Assembly: GCA_937930135.1 (NCBI GenBank)
Contig: CALGVO010000201.1
Location: 1 to 11,721 of the forward strand
Reading direction: 5' to 3'
DNA from: an uncultured Synechococcus sp.
GTDB lineage: Bacteria > Cyanobacteriota > Cyanobacteriia > PCC-6307 > Cyanobiaceae
Length of the DNA stretch: 11,721 nt
Shown: positions 1-6,936 of the stretch, piece by piece
Layout: each line of letters starts with the position of its first letter
Position numbering within the stretch: position 1 is the stretch's first letter
Position numbers and translations under genes: made by a program
The notes under the pieces: model-generated
The model's database searches: none
Told to the model about the DNA's origin: nothing
The model's input: the letters and a program-made list of their open reading frames with translations, nothing else

Positions 1-13
1 CTCAGAAGCTGAG
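1..13. repeat. Short hairpin just past hypE, at the window edge
   Basis: CTCAG-AAG-CTGAG is a 5-bp inverted repeat 14 bp downstream of the hypE stop. It could be part of an operon-end terminator, but the stem is short, no T-run is visible, and the sequence stops at the window edge. Confidence 0.25.
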
Positions 14-26
14 TCGGCGGCGCCGC

Positions 27-1061
27 TCAGCAGATCCTGGGCAGCAGTTCACCACTCAGGGGCGTCAGCAACCGTTCGGTTCCCAGGCCCGTGCGCAGGC
101 GCACCTGGGGCGCACCATGCTCTGCCCATGCCTCCACCACTCCCACCACAGCACCACCGGTGCCAGCAAGCACGGCCAAAGCAGACTCCACCTGCTCCGG
201 TGGCACCACCAGCACACAGCGTCCTTCGTTGGCCAGATGGAGCGGATCGAAGCCGAGCAGGTCACAGCAACGGCTCACGGCCGGAGCCTCCGGGATCCGC
301 GCCTCCTCCAGCACCAGATCACAGCCACTGTCATCAGCAAGTTCCTGCAGGGCCGCCGCCAGGCCGCCACGGGTGAGATCGCGCAGGCAATGGGGCTGCA
401 CTCCGGCCGCAAACAATGCGGCCACCAGGGGCCAGAGGGGGGCACAGTCGCTCAGCACCGGTGGCTGCAGATCGAGACCATGGCGAGCCGCCAGGATCGC
501 CATGCCATGGCGGCCCAGGTCACCGCTCAACAGCAGCCCATCCCCCGGACGGATCGCCGCGGGGCTGATCGCGGACGGAGCCTCCACCAGACCGATGCCA
601 CTGGTGCTGATGAAGATCCCATCCGCCTTGCCCCGCTCCACCACCTTGGTGTCACCGGTGGCAATCTCCATCCCCGCCTCGGCGGCGGCGGCCGCCATCG
701 ACGCCACCACCCGTCTCAGCAGCGCCAGCGGCAACCCCTCCTCGAGGATCAGCGACACGCTCAGATAGAGGGGTCGGGCACCCGCCATCGCCAGATCGTT
801 GGCAGTGCCAATCACCGCCAGGCTGCCGATGTCTCCGCCGGGAAACTCCAGGGGCTGCACCACATAGCCATCGCAGCTGAAGGCCAGGGGACCAGCAGCA
901 GACGGCAGAACGGCCGCATCATGGAGAACCACGGCAGCCTCACCGCCTCCTCCCGAACGACCGAGCACCTGGGCTGGTAACAGCGGCCGTAACTCCTGCT
1001 GGATCAGGTCGCGCATCAGGGCGCCACCGCCGCCATGGGCCAAGCGAATGCAGTCCGTCAT
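27..1061 (-). CDS. hypE: HypE, hydrogenase maturation dehydratase (thiocyanate-forming)
   Basis: HypE takes the carbamoyl group that HypF places on its C-terminal cysteine, dehydrates it with ATP to a thiocyanate, and passes the cyanide to iron held by HypC-HypD in the cytoplasm. The protein is 344 aa, a normal length. It belongs to the AIR-synthase-like (PurM) fold: a glycine-rich start (HGGGG, residues 9-13), FSCDGYVV (61-68), the GGDIGSLAVIGTANDLAMAGA stretch around 75-95, ATGDTKV (134-140), and LRDLTRGGL (226-234). It ends exactly in PRIC, so the terminal Cys344 acceptor is present. I chose ATG at 1061, not the upstream in-frame start at 1160, because homologues begin close to the glycine-rich motif and because this ATG overlaps the hypD stop as ATGA (1058-1061). 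No Shine-Dalgarno is visible before it, so translation probably couples to hypD. It is the last gene seen in the operon. Confidence 0.96.
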   Translation of the reverse strand: MTDCIRLAHGGGGALMRDLIQQELRPLLPAQVLGRSGGGGEAAVVLHDAAVLPSAAGPLAFSCDGYVVQPLEFPGGDIGSLAVIGTANDLAMAGARPLYLSVSLILEEGLPLALLRRVVASMAAAAAEAGMEIATGDTKVVERGKADGIFISTSGIGLVEAPSAISPAAIRPGDGLLLSGDLGRHGMAILAARHGLDLQPPVLSDCAPLWPLVAALFAAGVQPHCLRDLTRGGLAAALQELADDSGCDLVLEEARIPEAPAVSRCCDLLGFDPLHLANEGRCVLVVPPEQVESALAVLAGTGGAVVGVVEAWAEHGAPQVRLRTGLGTERLLTPLSGELLPRIC

Positions 1062-2131
1062 CGCCGATAACGGTGATAGGCCGCACAGGCCCCCTCGCTC
1101 GACACCATCGGCGCCCCCAGGGGCCGCTGCGGTGTGCACGCCCCGCCGAAGGCCGGGCACTCCGGCGGCAGGGCCAGACCCCGCAGAATGCGACCACTGA
1201 TGCAGGGGCTGGAGGCGGAGTCATCGCCAGCGGCGACGGCAGGCTCCAGGGCTGCGGCATCGAGATGCCGGTAGGCCGGTCGCAGGGCCAGCCCCCCCTG
1301 GGGCAGAACCCCCAGGCCACGCCAGGGACGATCCGCCGGTTCGAACACCGCCTCGATCAACGCCTGCGCCTGTCGATTGCCCTGCGATGTGACCACCTGG
1401 GGGTAGGCATTGCTGAGACGCGCTTCGCCCGACTCCAGCTGTCGCACCGCCTCCAGCAATCCCGCCATCAACTCCTCAGGATCGAAGCCGCTCACCACCA
1501 CCGGCACCCGATGGCGCTCCACCAACTGCTCCAGCTGCCGTGTGCCCATCACCGCCGCCACATGACCGGCGGCCAGAAAAGCCTGCACCTCGCTGGCCGG
1601 ATCGGCAAGGATCGCCTCCATCGCCGGCACGACGCGCACGTGGGCGACCAGCAGCGACAGGTTGGGGAGCGCCAGGGCCTTGGCCTGACGCGCCAGCAGG
1701 GCCGTGGCGGGAGCGGTGGTCTCAAACCCCACCGCCAGAAACACCACGCGGCGATCGGGATGGCGCCGGGCCAGCGCGATCGCCTGCAGCGGCGAGGTGA
1801 GCAGTTGCACATCCCCTCCGGCCGCCCGCACCGCCAGCAGATCCTGGCCGGGATCACTTCCCGGCACCCGCAGCATGTCGCCGTAGGAACAGAGCACCAC
1901 ATCGGGACGCCGCGCCAGCTTGAGGGCGAGATCAATGCAGGCGGCCGGTGTGACACACACCGGGCAGCCGGGGCCATGGATCAGACGCACCCCCGGCGGC
2001 AGCAGCTGGTCGAGGCCCCAGCGGAGGATGGCATGGGTCTGGCCGCCGCAGACCTCCATCAGGGTCCAGGGGCGCCGGGTCAGTGCGGCGAGGGTGTCAG
2101 CCAGCTGCGCCGTTCGGGCATGGGCCTGCAT
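1058..2131 (-). CDS. hypD: HypD, Fe-S scaffold for Fe(CN)2CO assembly
   Basis: HypD, with HypC, holds the iron on which cyanide and CO ligands are assembled; it carries a [4Fe-4S] cluster. The 357-aa product matches the family length. Visible signatures are MEVCGGQTH (residues 25-33, Cys28), HGPGCPVCVTP (52-62, Cys56 and Cys59), VGFETTAPATA (134-144), and a C-terminal cluster region with CISGRILRGL (Cys310), Cys325, Cys332 and MVSSEGACAAY (Cys349), the expected four cluster ligands. The gene begins 7 bp after the DHOD-like stop. An in-frame TTG lies directly before the ATG at 2131; ATG is preferred, and the choice changes one residue. A strong GGAGG-type ribosome site precedes it. The end overlaps hypE by ATGA. 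In other bacteria hypD normally follows hypC; here nifJ and the DHOD-like gene stand between them. Confidence 0.97.
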   Translation of the reverse strand: MQAHARTAQLADTLAALTRRPWTLMEVCGGQTHAILRWGLDQLLPPGVRLIHGPGCPVCVTPAACIDLALKLARRPDVVLCSYGDMLRVPGSDPGQDLLAVRAAGGDVQLLTSPLQAIALARRHPDRRVVFLAVGFETTAPATALLARQAKALALPNLSLLVAHVRVVPAMEAILADPASEVQAFLAAGHVAAVMGTRQLEQLVERHRVPVVVSGFDPEELMAGLLEAVRQLESGEARLSNAYPQVVTSQGNRQAQALIEAVFEPADRPWRGLGVLPQGGLALRPAYRHLDAAALEPAVAAGDDSASSPCISGRILRGLALPPECPAFGGACTPQRPLGAPMVSSEGACAAYHRYRR

Positions 2132-2136
2132 CAAAC

Positions 2137-2146
2137 CCTCACCTCC
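2137..2146 (-). promoter_or_regulatory. Strong Shine-Dalgarno of hypD
   Basis: On the minus strand the sequence GGAGGTGAGG lies 5 nt before the ATG at 2131 (its GGAGG core 10 nt before). It is built around the stop codon TGA of the DHOD-like gene (2139-2141), so terminating ribosomes sit on the hypD initiation site. The TTG at 2134 would have a 7-nt spacing from GGAGG and is the only alternative start. Confidence 0.7.
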
Positions 2147-3152
2147 AACCCGTCAGGCCACTGAGGGCGCGGATGTACTGGGCCCGTTCGTAATCGGCGG
2201 GCGTGGCGCAACGCTGCTGACTCATGCAGCCGATCAGATCGGCGACCGCGCTGTAGTCGTGCGTTTCCAACCACTGGCTGAGCTCCAGCTCGATCGCCCG
2301 CAACCGCTCCGGACCGTGACGCAAGAGGCTGGCCACCAGCTGGGTGCAACCGGCTCCGGCCATCAAGAGGCGCACCACATCGGTGGCGCGCTGCACCCCG
2401 CCGCTGGCGGCGAGTTGCAGCGGTTCCCGGCCATGCAGCAGGGCGATCCAGCGCAGGGGCAGATGGAGATCGTGGGGGGTGGAGAGCAGTGGATTGGCCT
2501 GCAGCTCCAGCCGCTCGATGTCGATATCGGGTTGATAAAAACGATTGAACAGCACCAGACCATCGGCACCCGCTGCGGCAAGACGATGGGCCAACCCCCG
2601 GAAATTGGTGAAGAAAGGGCCGAGTTTCACCGCCAGGGGAAGCCTCACCTGCGCCCGCACACCACGCACGATCGCTTCAATCTCCGCCTCAATCTCACCG
2701 CTGCTCAGCAGGGGGTCGGTGGGGAGGCTGTGAATGTTGAGCTCCAGCGCCTGGGCGCCGGCGCTCTCGATCCGGCGCGCGGTCTCCACCCAGCGGCCGG
2801 GATGGGTGCCATTGAGACTGGCAATCACCGGGATCGTCAGTTGCTGCCGGGCCCGCTCGATCAGGCGCAGATAGAGATCCACCCCCTCATGCACCACCGC
2901 GCAGTCGGGGAGGTAACTGAGGGCCTCGCCGTAGCTCTCGCTGCCCAGGGTGGCGTGATCATGCAGCGCGAGCTGTTCCTCTTCGATCTGCTCCTCAAAC
3001 AGCGAATGCAGCACAATCGCTGCAGCACCGTGACGCTCGAGCTCCAGCATCGGGCCGACATGGTCGCTGAGAGGCATGGCCGCTCCCACGATCAGGGGCG
3101 ATCGCAACGGCAGCCCGAGCCAATCGCATCGCAGATCCGGATGGCTGGTCAT
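2139..3152 (-). CDS. Dihydroorotate dehydrogenase-like FMN TIM-barrel protein
   Basis: A 337-aa protein of the DHOD-like flavoprotein family, probably an FMN-binding TIM barrel. What shows this: a DHOD-like N-terminus (LPLRSPLIVGAA, residues 14-25), ASLNGTHPG (111-119), LELNIHS (136-142) in the place of the catalytic-loop motif that reads NLSCPN in class 1 enzymes, LAVKLGPFF (173-181, likely FMN-contacting Lys176), LFNRF (201-205), and LAASGGV (247-253), a phosphate-binding loop. Aligned this way, the catalytic position is Ser142, not Cys. No Fe-S cysteine cluster or membrane segment is seen. True pyrimidine synthesis is unlikely: the match to PyrD motifs is partial and the gene sits between nifJ and hypD. 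From memory, DHOD-like genes adjoin nifJ in other bacteria, which suggests a redox role linked to PFOR; the substrate is unknown. It overlaps nifJ by ATGA (3149-3152) and has a perfect AGGAGG. Confidence 0.88.
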   Translation of the reverse strand: MTSHPDLRCDWLGLPLRSPLIVGAAMPLSDHVGPMLELERHGAAAIVLHSLFEEQIEEEQLALHDHATLGSESYGEALSYLPDCAVVHEGVDLYLRLIERARQQLTIPVIASLNGTHPGRWVETARRIESAGAQALELNIHSLPTDPLLSSGEIEAEIEAIVRGVRAQVRLPLAVKLGPFFTNFRGLAHRLAAAGADGLVLFNRFYQPDIDIERLELQANPLLSTPHDLHLPLRWIALLHGREPLQLAASGGVQRATDVVRLLMAGAGCTQLVASLLRHGPERLRAIELELSQWLETHDYSAVADLIGCMSQQRCATPADYERAQYIRALSGLTGWR

Positions 3153-6100
3153 GACGCGCCCTCCTGCTGGCTGGCCGCCAGATTGCGATAAGCCGCCCAG
3201 CGCCGATCGAGATCCGCCTGGGCCGCTTCCACAAGGGCCCGGGCATGCTCCGGCTGGCTGAAGCGCAGCATCCGGAAGCGGTTCTCCTGATCCATCGCCT
3301 CCGCCAGGGGGCGGCGGGGACCGGCACTGTCGAGCTGAAGCGGCGTTTCACCCCGGGCCAGCCGCCGGGGGTCGTAGCGGTACAGGGGCCAGCGACCGCA
3401 ATCGACGGCGAGCTTCTGATGACCCATCCCTTCGGCCATGTCGATGCCGTGGGCGATGCAATGGGAATAGGCCAGGATCAACGACGGCCCCGGGTAGCTC
3501 TCCGCCTCCAGAAAGGCGCGGATCGTGTGTTCATCCCGGGCTCCCATCGCCACGCTGGCCACATACACACTGCCGTAGGTCATCGCCATCAACCCCAGAT
3601 CCTTCTTGCCGGCTGGCTTTCCTGCCGCAGCGAACTTGGCGACCGCACCGAGCGGCGTCGCCTTGGAGGCCTGACCACCGGTGTTCGAATACACCTCCGT
3701 GTCGAGCACCAGCACATTCACGTCGCGGCCGCTGGCGAGCACATGATCCACGCCGCCGAAGCCGATGTCGTAAGCCCAGCCGTCGCCTCCCACCAGCCAG
3801 ACGCTGCGTTTCACCAGTGCATCCGCCAGACCGAGCAGGGCCTCGGCCCGCTGTCGATCGGGGTGACCCGCCAGCCGTCGGCGCAGCTCTTCCAGCCGCT
3901 GCCGCTGCTCGGCAATCCCGGCCTCCTCCTGCTGATCGGCCCCGATCAAGGCCTCCACCAGGGCAGCGGGTAGTGACGGATTCAGCGCGCGAAGCAGGTC
4001 CTCGGCCATCCGTCGCTGCTGATCCACCGCCACCCGCATGCCGAAGCCGAATTCGGCGTTGTCTTCAAACAGGGAATTGCTCCAGGCCGGTCCGCGTCCG
4101 TCCCGGTTGGCGCGCCAGGGCGTGGTGGGGAGGTTGCCGCCGTAGATCGAACTGCAACCGGTGGCATTCGCCACCAACATGCGATCGCCGAACAGCTGGG
4201 TGGCGAGCTTCAGGTAAGGGGTTTCACCGCAACCGGCGCAGGCACCGGAAAATTCGAACAGGGGTTCCTGCAGCTGCTGCTGGCCGATCTTGTGCAGGTT
4301 GAGGTCGGCGCGCGGCACCTCAGGGAGCCGCAGGAAGAAGTCCCAGGCGGCGCGTGCCTGCTCCCGCAGCGGTCGCTGCGGTGCCATGTTGATCGCCTTG
4401 CGCTTGGGCTCACTGCGATCCCGCGCCGGACAGACGTTGACGCACAGGGCGCAGCCGGTGCAGTCCTCCGCCGCCACCTGGATCGTGAACGTCTGGCCCT
4501 GGAAGGCTGGATCGCGGGCGGGGGCCGTGCGAAAGCCGTCGGGAGCCTCAGCGAAGGCGGGCCCGGGAGCCACTTTGGCGCGGATCACCGCATGGGGGCA
4601 GACCATCACGCACTTGCCGCACTGCACGCAGAGGTCGCTTTCCCACACCGGAACCGATTCGGCGATGTTGCGCTTCTCCCATTGGCTGGTGCCCACCGGC
4701 CAGGTGCCATCACAAGGGAGAGCGCTCACCGGCAGCGCATCACCGCAGCGCGCCAGCATCGGTGCGATCACGTCGCGCACAAAGGCCGGCGCCTGCTGCA
4801 GTCGATCCTCCCCTGCTGCTCCCGAGGTGTCCGGCCCTGCTGCGGCCTCCAGCGGATCCGCCAGGTGTGGCCAGGGCACGGCATGGAGCTGATCCAGGCT
4901 GGCGTCCAGGGCGCGCAGGTTCATCGCCACCACGGCCTCACCCTTGCGGCCGTAGGTCTTGGCGATCGACTGACGGATGCGCTCGATCGCCTGCTCCCGC
5001 GGCAACACCCCACTGATGGCAAAGAACCCGGCCTGCATCACGGTGTTGATCCGCGACCCCATGCCGCTGGCTCGGGCCACACGACTCGCATCCACCACCC
5101 AGAGCTGCAGATGGCGCTCGCGGATGGTGCGGCGCATCGACCCAGGCAGGTGACTCCAGGTCTCCTCCGGTGAATAGGGACTGTTGATCAGCACGGTGCC
5201 GCCGGGCTGGATGCCGGCCAGCAGATCAAAACGACCGATGAAATCCCACTGATGACAGGCCACAAACGTGGGGCGCTGAATCAGATAGGTGGAGCGAATC
5301 GGCCGCGGCCCGAAGCGCAGATGGGAGACGGTGACGGCTCCCGATTTCTTCGAGTCGTAAACGAAATAGCCCTGGGCGAAGAGATCGGTGCTTTCGCCGA
5401 TGATCTTGATCGCCGCCTTGTTGGCTCCGACGGTGCCATCGGAGCCGAGGCCATAAAACACCGCCCGCACTTCGCCATCGGCCTGCGACCCCTCGGTGAC
5501 GATCGAGGCATCCACCGGCAGTGAGGTGTGGCCCACATCGTCTTCGATTCCCACGGTGAAATGGTTGCGGGCCGGCTCCCCGGCGAGCAGCGCCTGCAGA
5601 TGGCGATCCACGGCGTGCACCATCGCCGGGGTGAATTCCTTCGACGACAGGCCGTAGCGACCGCCCAGCACCCGGGGTGGTGCAGCCCCCGGCCACTGCT
5701 CACTCAGAGCCGTCACCACGTCGAGATAGAGCGGTTCGCCGCTGGCACCGGGATCCTTGCAGCGATCGAGCACGGCGATCGCCCGGGTGGTGGCGGGCAG
5801 GCTCTCCACCAGGAGTCGGGCGCTGAAGGGGCGGAACAGACGCACTTTCAACAGCCCCACCCGCTCGCCTGCGGCCAACAGGGGCTCGAGGCTCTCTTCA
5901 GCGGTTTCGCAACCGGATCCCATCAGCACGAGCACCCGTTCGGCATCGACGGCGCCGCAGTAGTCGAAGGGTCTGTAACGGCGACCGGTGAGCGCCGCGA
6001 ACGCGTCCATCGCCTCCTGCACCAGACCTGGTGCGGCCTCAATGAAGGGATTCACGGTCTCCCGCGCCTGGAAATAGACATCGGGGTTCTGAGCGGTGCC

Positions 6101-6745
6101 CCGCACCACGGGGTGATCGGGACTCAGGGCCCGGGCGCGATGCGCGGCGATCGCGGCCTGAGGGATCAGCTGCTGGAGCACCGCATCGGGAATCGCCGCC
6201 ACCTTCTGGATTTCATGGGAGGTGCGAAAGCCGTCGAAACAATGAAGGAACGGCAGCCGGCTGCACAGGCTGGCGCGGCTGGCGATCGCGGCGAAATCGG
6301 CAGCTTCCTGCACAGACGCCGAGGTGAGGATGGCGCAGCCGCTGCCGCGTGTGGCCATCACATCACTGTGGTCACCAAAGATCGACAACCCCTGCGCTGC
6401 GAGTGAACGGGCGGCCACATGCAGCACCACCGGCGTCAGCTCACCGGCGAGTTTGTAGAGGTTGGGGATCATCAACAGCAATCCCTGGCTGGCCGTGAAG
6501 GTGGTGGTGAGGGTTCCGGCCTGGAGGGCGCCATGCACCGTGCCGGCCGCACCCGCCTCGCTCTGCAGCTCCACCACCGACGGCACCGAGCCCCAGAGGT
6601 TGGGGCGATCCGCTGCTGCCCAGGCATCGGCCCACTCCCCCATCGGCGACGCCGGCGTGATCGGGTAGATGGCGATCACCTCATTGAGGCGATAGGCCAC
6701 GCGGGCGACGGCCTCATTGCCGTCGACCGTGATCATCTCCGTCAT
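3149..6745 (-). CDS. nifJ: Pyruvate:ferredoxin (flavodoxin) oxidoreductase, single-chain PFOR
   Basis: PFOR converts pyruvate, CoA and oxidised ferredoxin or flavodoxin to acetyl-CoA, CO2 and reduced carrier in the cytoplasm. At 1198 aa it is full length for the one-chain enzyme. Domain order: N-terminal pyruvate/TPP domain with IYPITP (26-31); the gamma-type domain with GLGSDGTVGANK (432-443); a two-cluster ferredoxin domain with Cys706/709/712/716 and Cys762/765/768/772; then the TPP-pyrimidine domain with CAGCGE (836-841), TGCSS (862-866), GGDGWAYDIG (986-995) and YSNTGGQASKAT (1019-1030). Cys836, 839, 864 and 1096 fit the ligands of the proximal cluster, so all three [4Fe-4S] sites look intact. 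The start at 6745 shares ATGA with the hypC stop; Met4 is a less likely alternative. The gene lies inside the hyp operon, which points to fermentative H2 production via ferredoxin rather than nitrogen fixation: no nif gene is present in the window. Confidence 0.98.
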   Translation of the reverse strand: MTEMITVDGNEAVARVAYRLNEVIAIYPITPASPMGEWADAWAAADRPNLWGSVPSVVELQSEAGAAGTVHGALQAGTLTTTFTASQGLLLMIPNLYKLAGELTPVVLHVAARSLAAQGLSIFGDHSDVMATRGSGCAILTSASVQEAADFAAIASRASLCSRLPFLHCFDGFRTSHEIQKVAAIPDAVLQQLIPQAAIAAHRARALSPDHPVVRGTAQNPDVYFQARETVNPFIEAAPGLVQEAMDAFAALTGRRYRPFDYCGAVDAERVLVLMGSGCETAEESLEPLLAAGERVGLLKVRLFRPFSARLLVESLPATTRAIAVLDRCKDPGASGEPLYLDVVTALSEQWPGAAPPRVLGGRYGLSSKEFTPAMVHAVDRHLQALLAGEPARNHFTVGIEDDVGHTSLPVDASIVTEGSQADGEVRAVFYGLGSDGTVGANKAAIKIIGESTDLFAQGYFVYDSKKSGAVTVSHLRFGPRPIRSTYLIQRPTFVACHQWDFIGRFDLLAGIQPGGTVLINSPYSPEETWSHLPGSMRRTIRERHLQLWVVDASRVARASGMGSRINTVMQAGFFAISGVLPREQAIERIRQSIAKTYGRKGEAVVAMNLRALDASLDQLHAVPWPHLADPLEAAAGPDTSGAAGEDRLQQAPAFVRDVIAPMLARCGDALPVSALPCDGTWPVGTSQWEKRNIAESVPVWESDLCVQCGKCVMVCPHAVIRAKVAPGPAFAEAPDGFRTAPARDPAFQGQTFTIQVAAEDCTGCALCVNVCPARDRSEPKRKAINMAPQRPLREQARAAWDFFLRLPEVPRADLNLHKIGQQQLQEPLFEFSGACAGCGETPYLKLATQLFGDRMLVANATGCSSIYGGNLPTTPWRANRDGRGPAWSNSLFEDNAEFGFGMRVAVDQQRRMAEDLLRALNPSLPAALVEALIGADQQEEAGIAEQRQRLEELRRRLAGHPDRQRAEALLGLADALVKRSVWLVGGDGWAYDIGFGGVDHVLASGRDVNVLVLDTEVYSNTGGQASKATPLGAVAKFAAAGKPAGKKDLGLMAMTYGSVYVASVAMGARDEHTIRAFLEAESYPGPSLILAYSHCIAHGIDMAEGMGHQKLAVDCGRWPLYRYDPRRLARGETPLQLDSAGPRRPLAEAMDQENRFRMLRFSQPEHARALVEAAQADLDRRWAAYRNLAASQQEGAS
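3160..3165 (-). promoter_or_regulatory. Consensus Shine-Dalgarno of the DHOD-like gene
   Basis: The minus strand reads AGGAGG, 7 nt before the ATG at 3152, inside the last codons of nifJ. It is the best ribosome site in the window and fixes the start at 3152. It allows strong re-initiation after nifJ despite the 4-bp overlap. Confidence 0.8.
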
Positions 6746-6936
6746 GGCGCGCTCTCCGTCACAAGGCTGAGGGCGATGCCCACATGCACCAGCACCCGGT
6801 CGCCCACCATCGCCTCGGGCAGACAGGCCAGGCTCACCTGCTGGCGCACGCCGCCGAAATCCACCTCGGCCATCCGAAACAGGGGGTCCGCCGTCTCCTC
6901 AATCGTGCGGATCACTCCGGGGTTGGCCAGGCACAT
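6742..6936 (-). CDS. hypC: HypC, hydrogenase maturation chaperone (short form)
   Basis: HypC binds HypD to carry the Fe(CN)2CO unit and then chaperones the hydrogenase large-subunit precursor. The N-terminal signature MCLANPG is present, with the essential Cys2 (most relatives have Ile where Asn5 stands here). The core follows: VDFGGVRQQVSL (25-36), LPEAMVGDRVLVHVGIAL (39-56). The product is only 64 aa; homologues are usually about 75-90 aa and have a C-terminal acidic helix after the VHVG strand, which is missing here. The stop overlaps the nifJ ATG (6742-6745). I chose ATG at 6936 because MC at the very N-terminus is required for function; a longer in-frame opening to 7272 lies within hypF and has no HypC character. 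The first 25 bp overlap the end of hypF. Confidence 0.94.
   Translation of the reverse strand: MCLANPGVIRTIEETADPLFRMAEVDFGGVRQQVSLACLPEAMVGDRVLVHVGIALSLVTESAP
6754..6757 (-). promoter_or_regulatory. Shine-Dalgarno of nifJ
   Basis: GGAG on the minus strand lies 8 nt before the nifJ ATG at 6745, within the last codons of hypC. It supports the first ATG as the start and efficient re-initiation across the hypC/nifJ overlap. Confidence 0.6.

Noticed and set aside
117..980. Long plus-strand open frames opposite hypE (and similarly 1073-2164 opposite hypD and 5528-6406 opposite nifJ)
   Set aside because: All mirror well-supported minus-strand genes and read as compositionally biased protein without domains.
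1062..1160. N-terminal extension of HypE upstream of 1061
   Set aside because: It overlaps the conserved C-terminus of HypD, and no HypE family feature lies in it; the ATGA junction marks the start.
1920..3191. A 423-codon plus-strand open frame opposite hypD and the DHOD-like gene
   Set aside because: Antisense shadow with low-information Gln/Arg/His-rich composition and no ribosome site or motif.
3149..6745. nifJ as part of a nitrogen-fixation cluster
   Set aside because: No nif structural or assembly genes are present; all neighbours are hydrogenase maturation genes, so a fermentative role is more likely.
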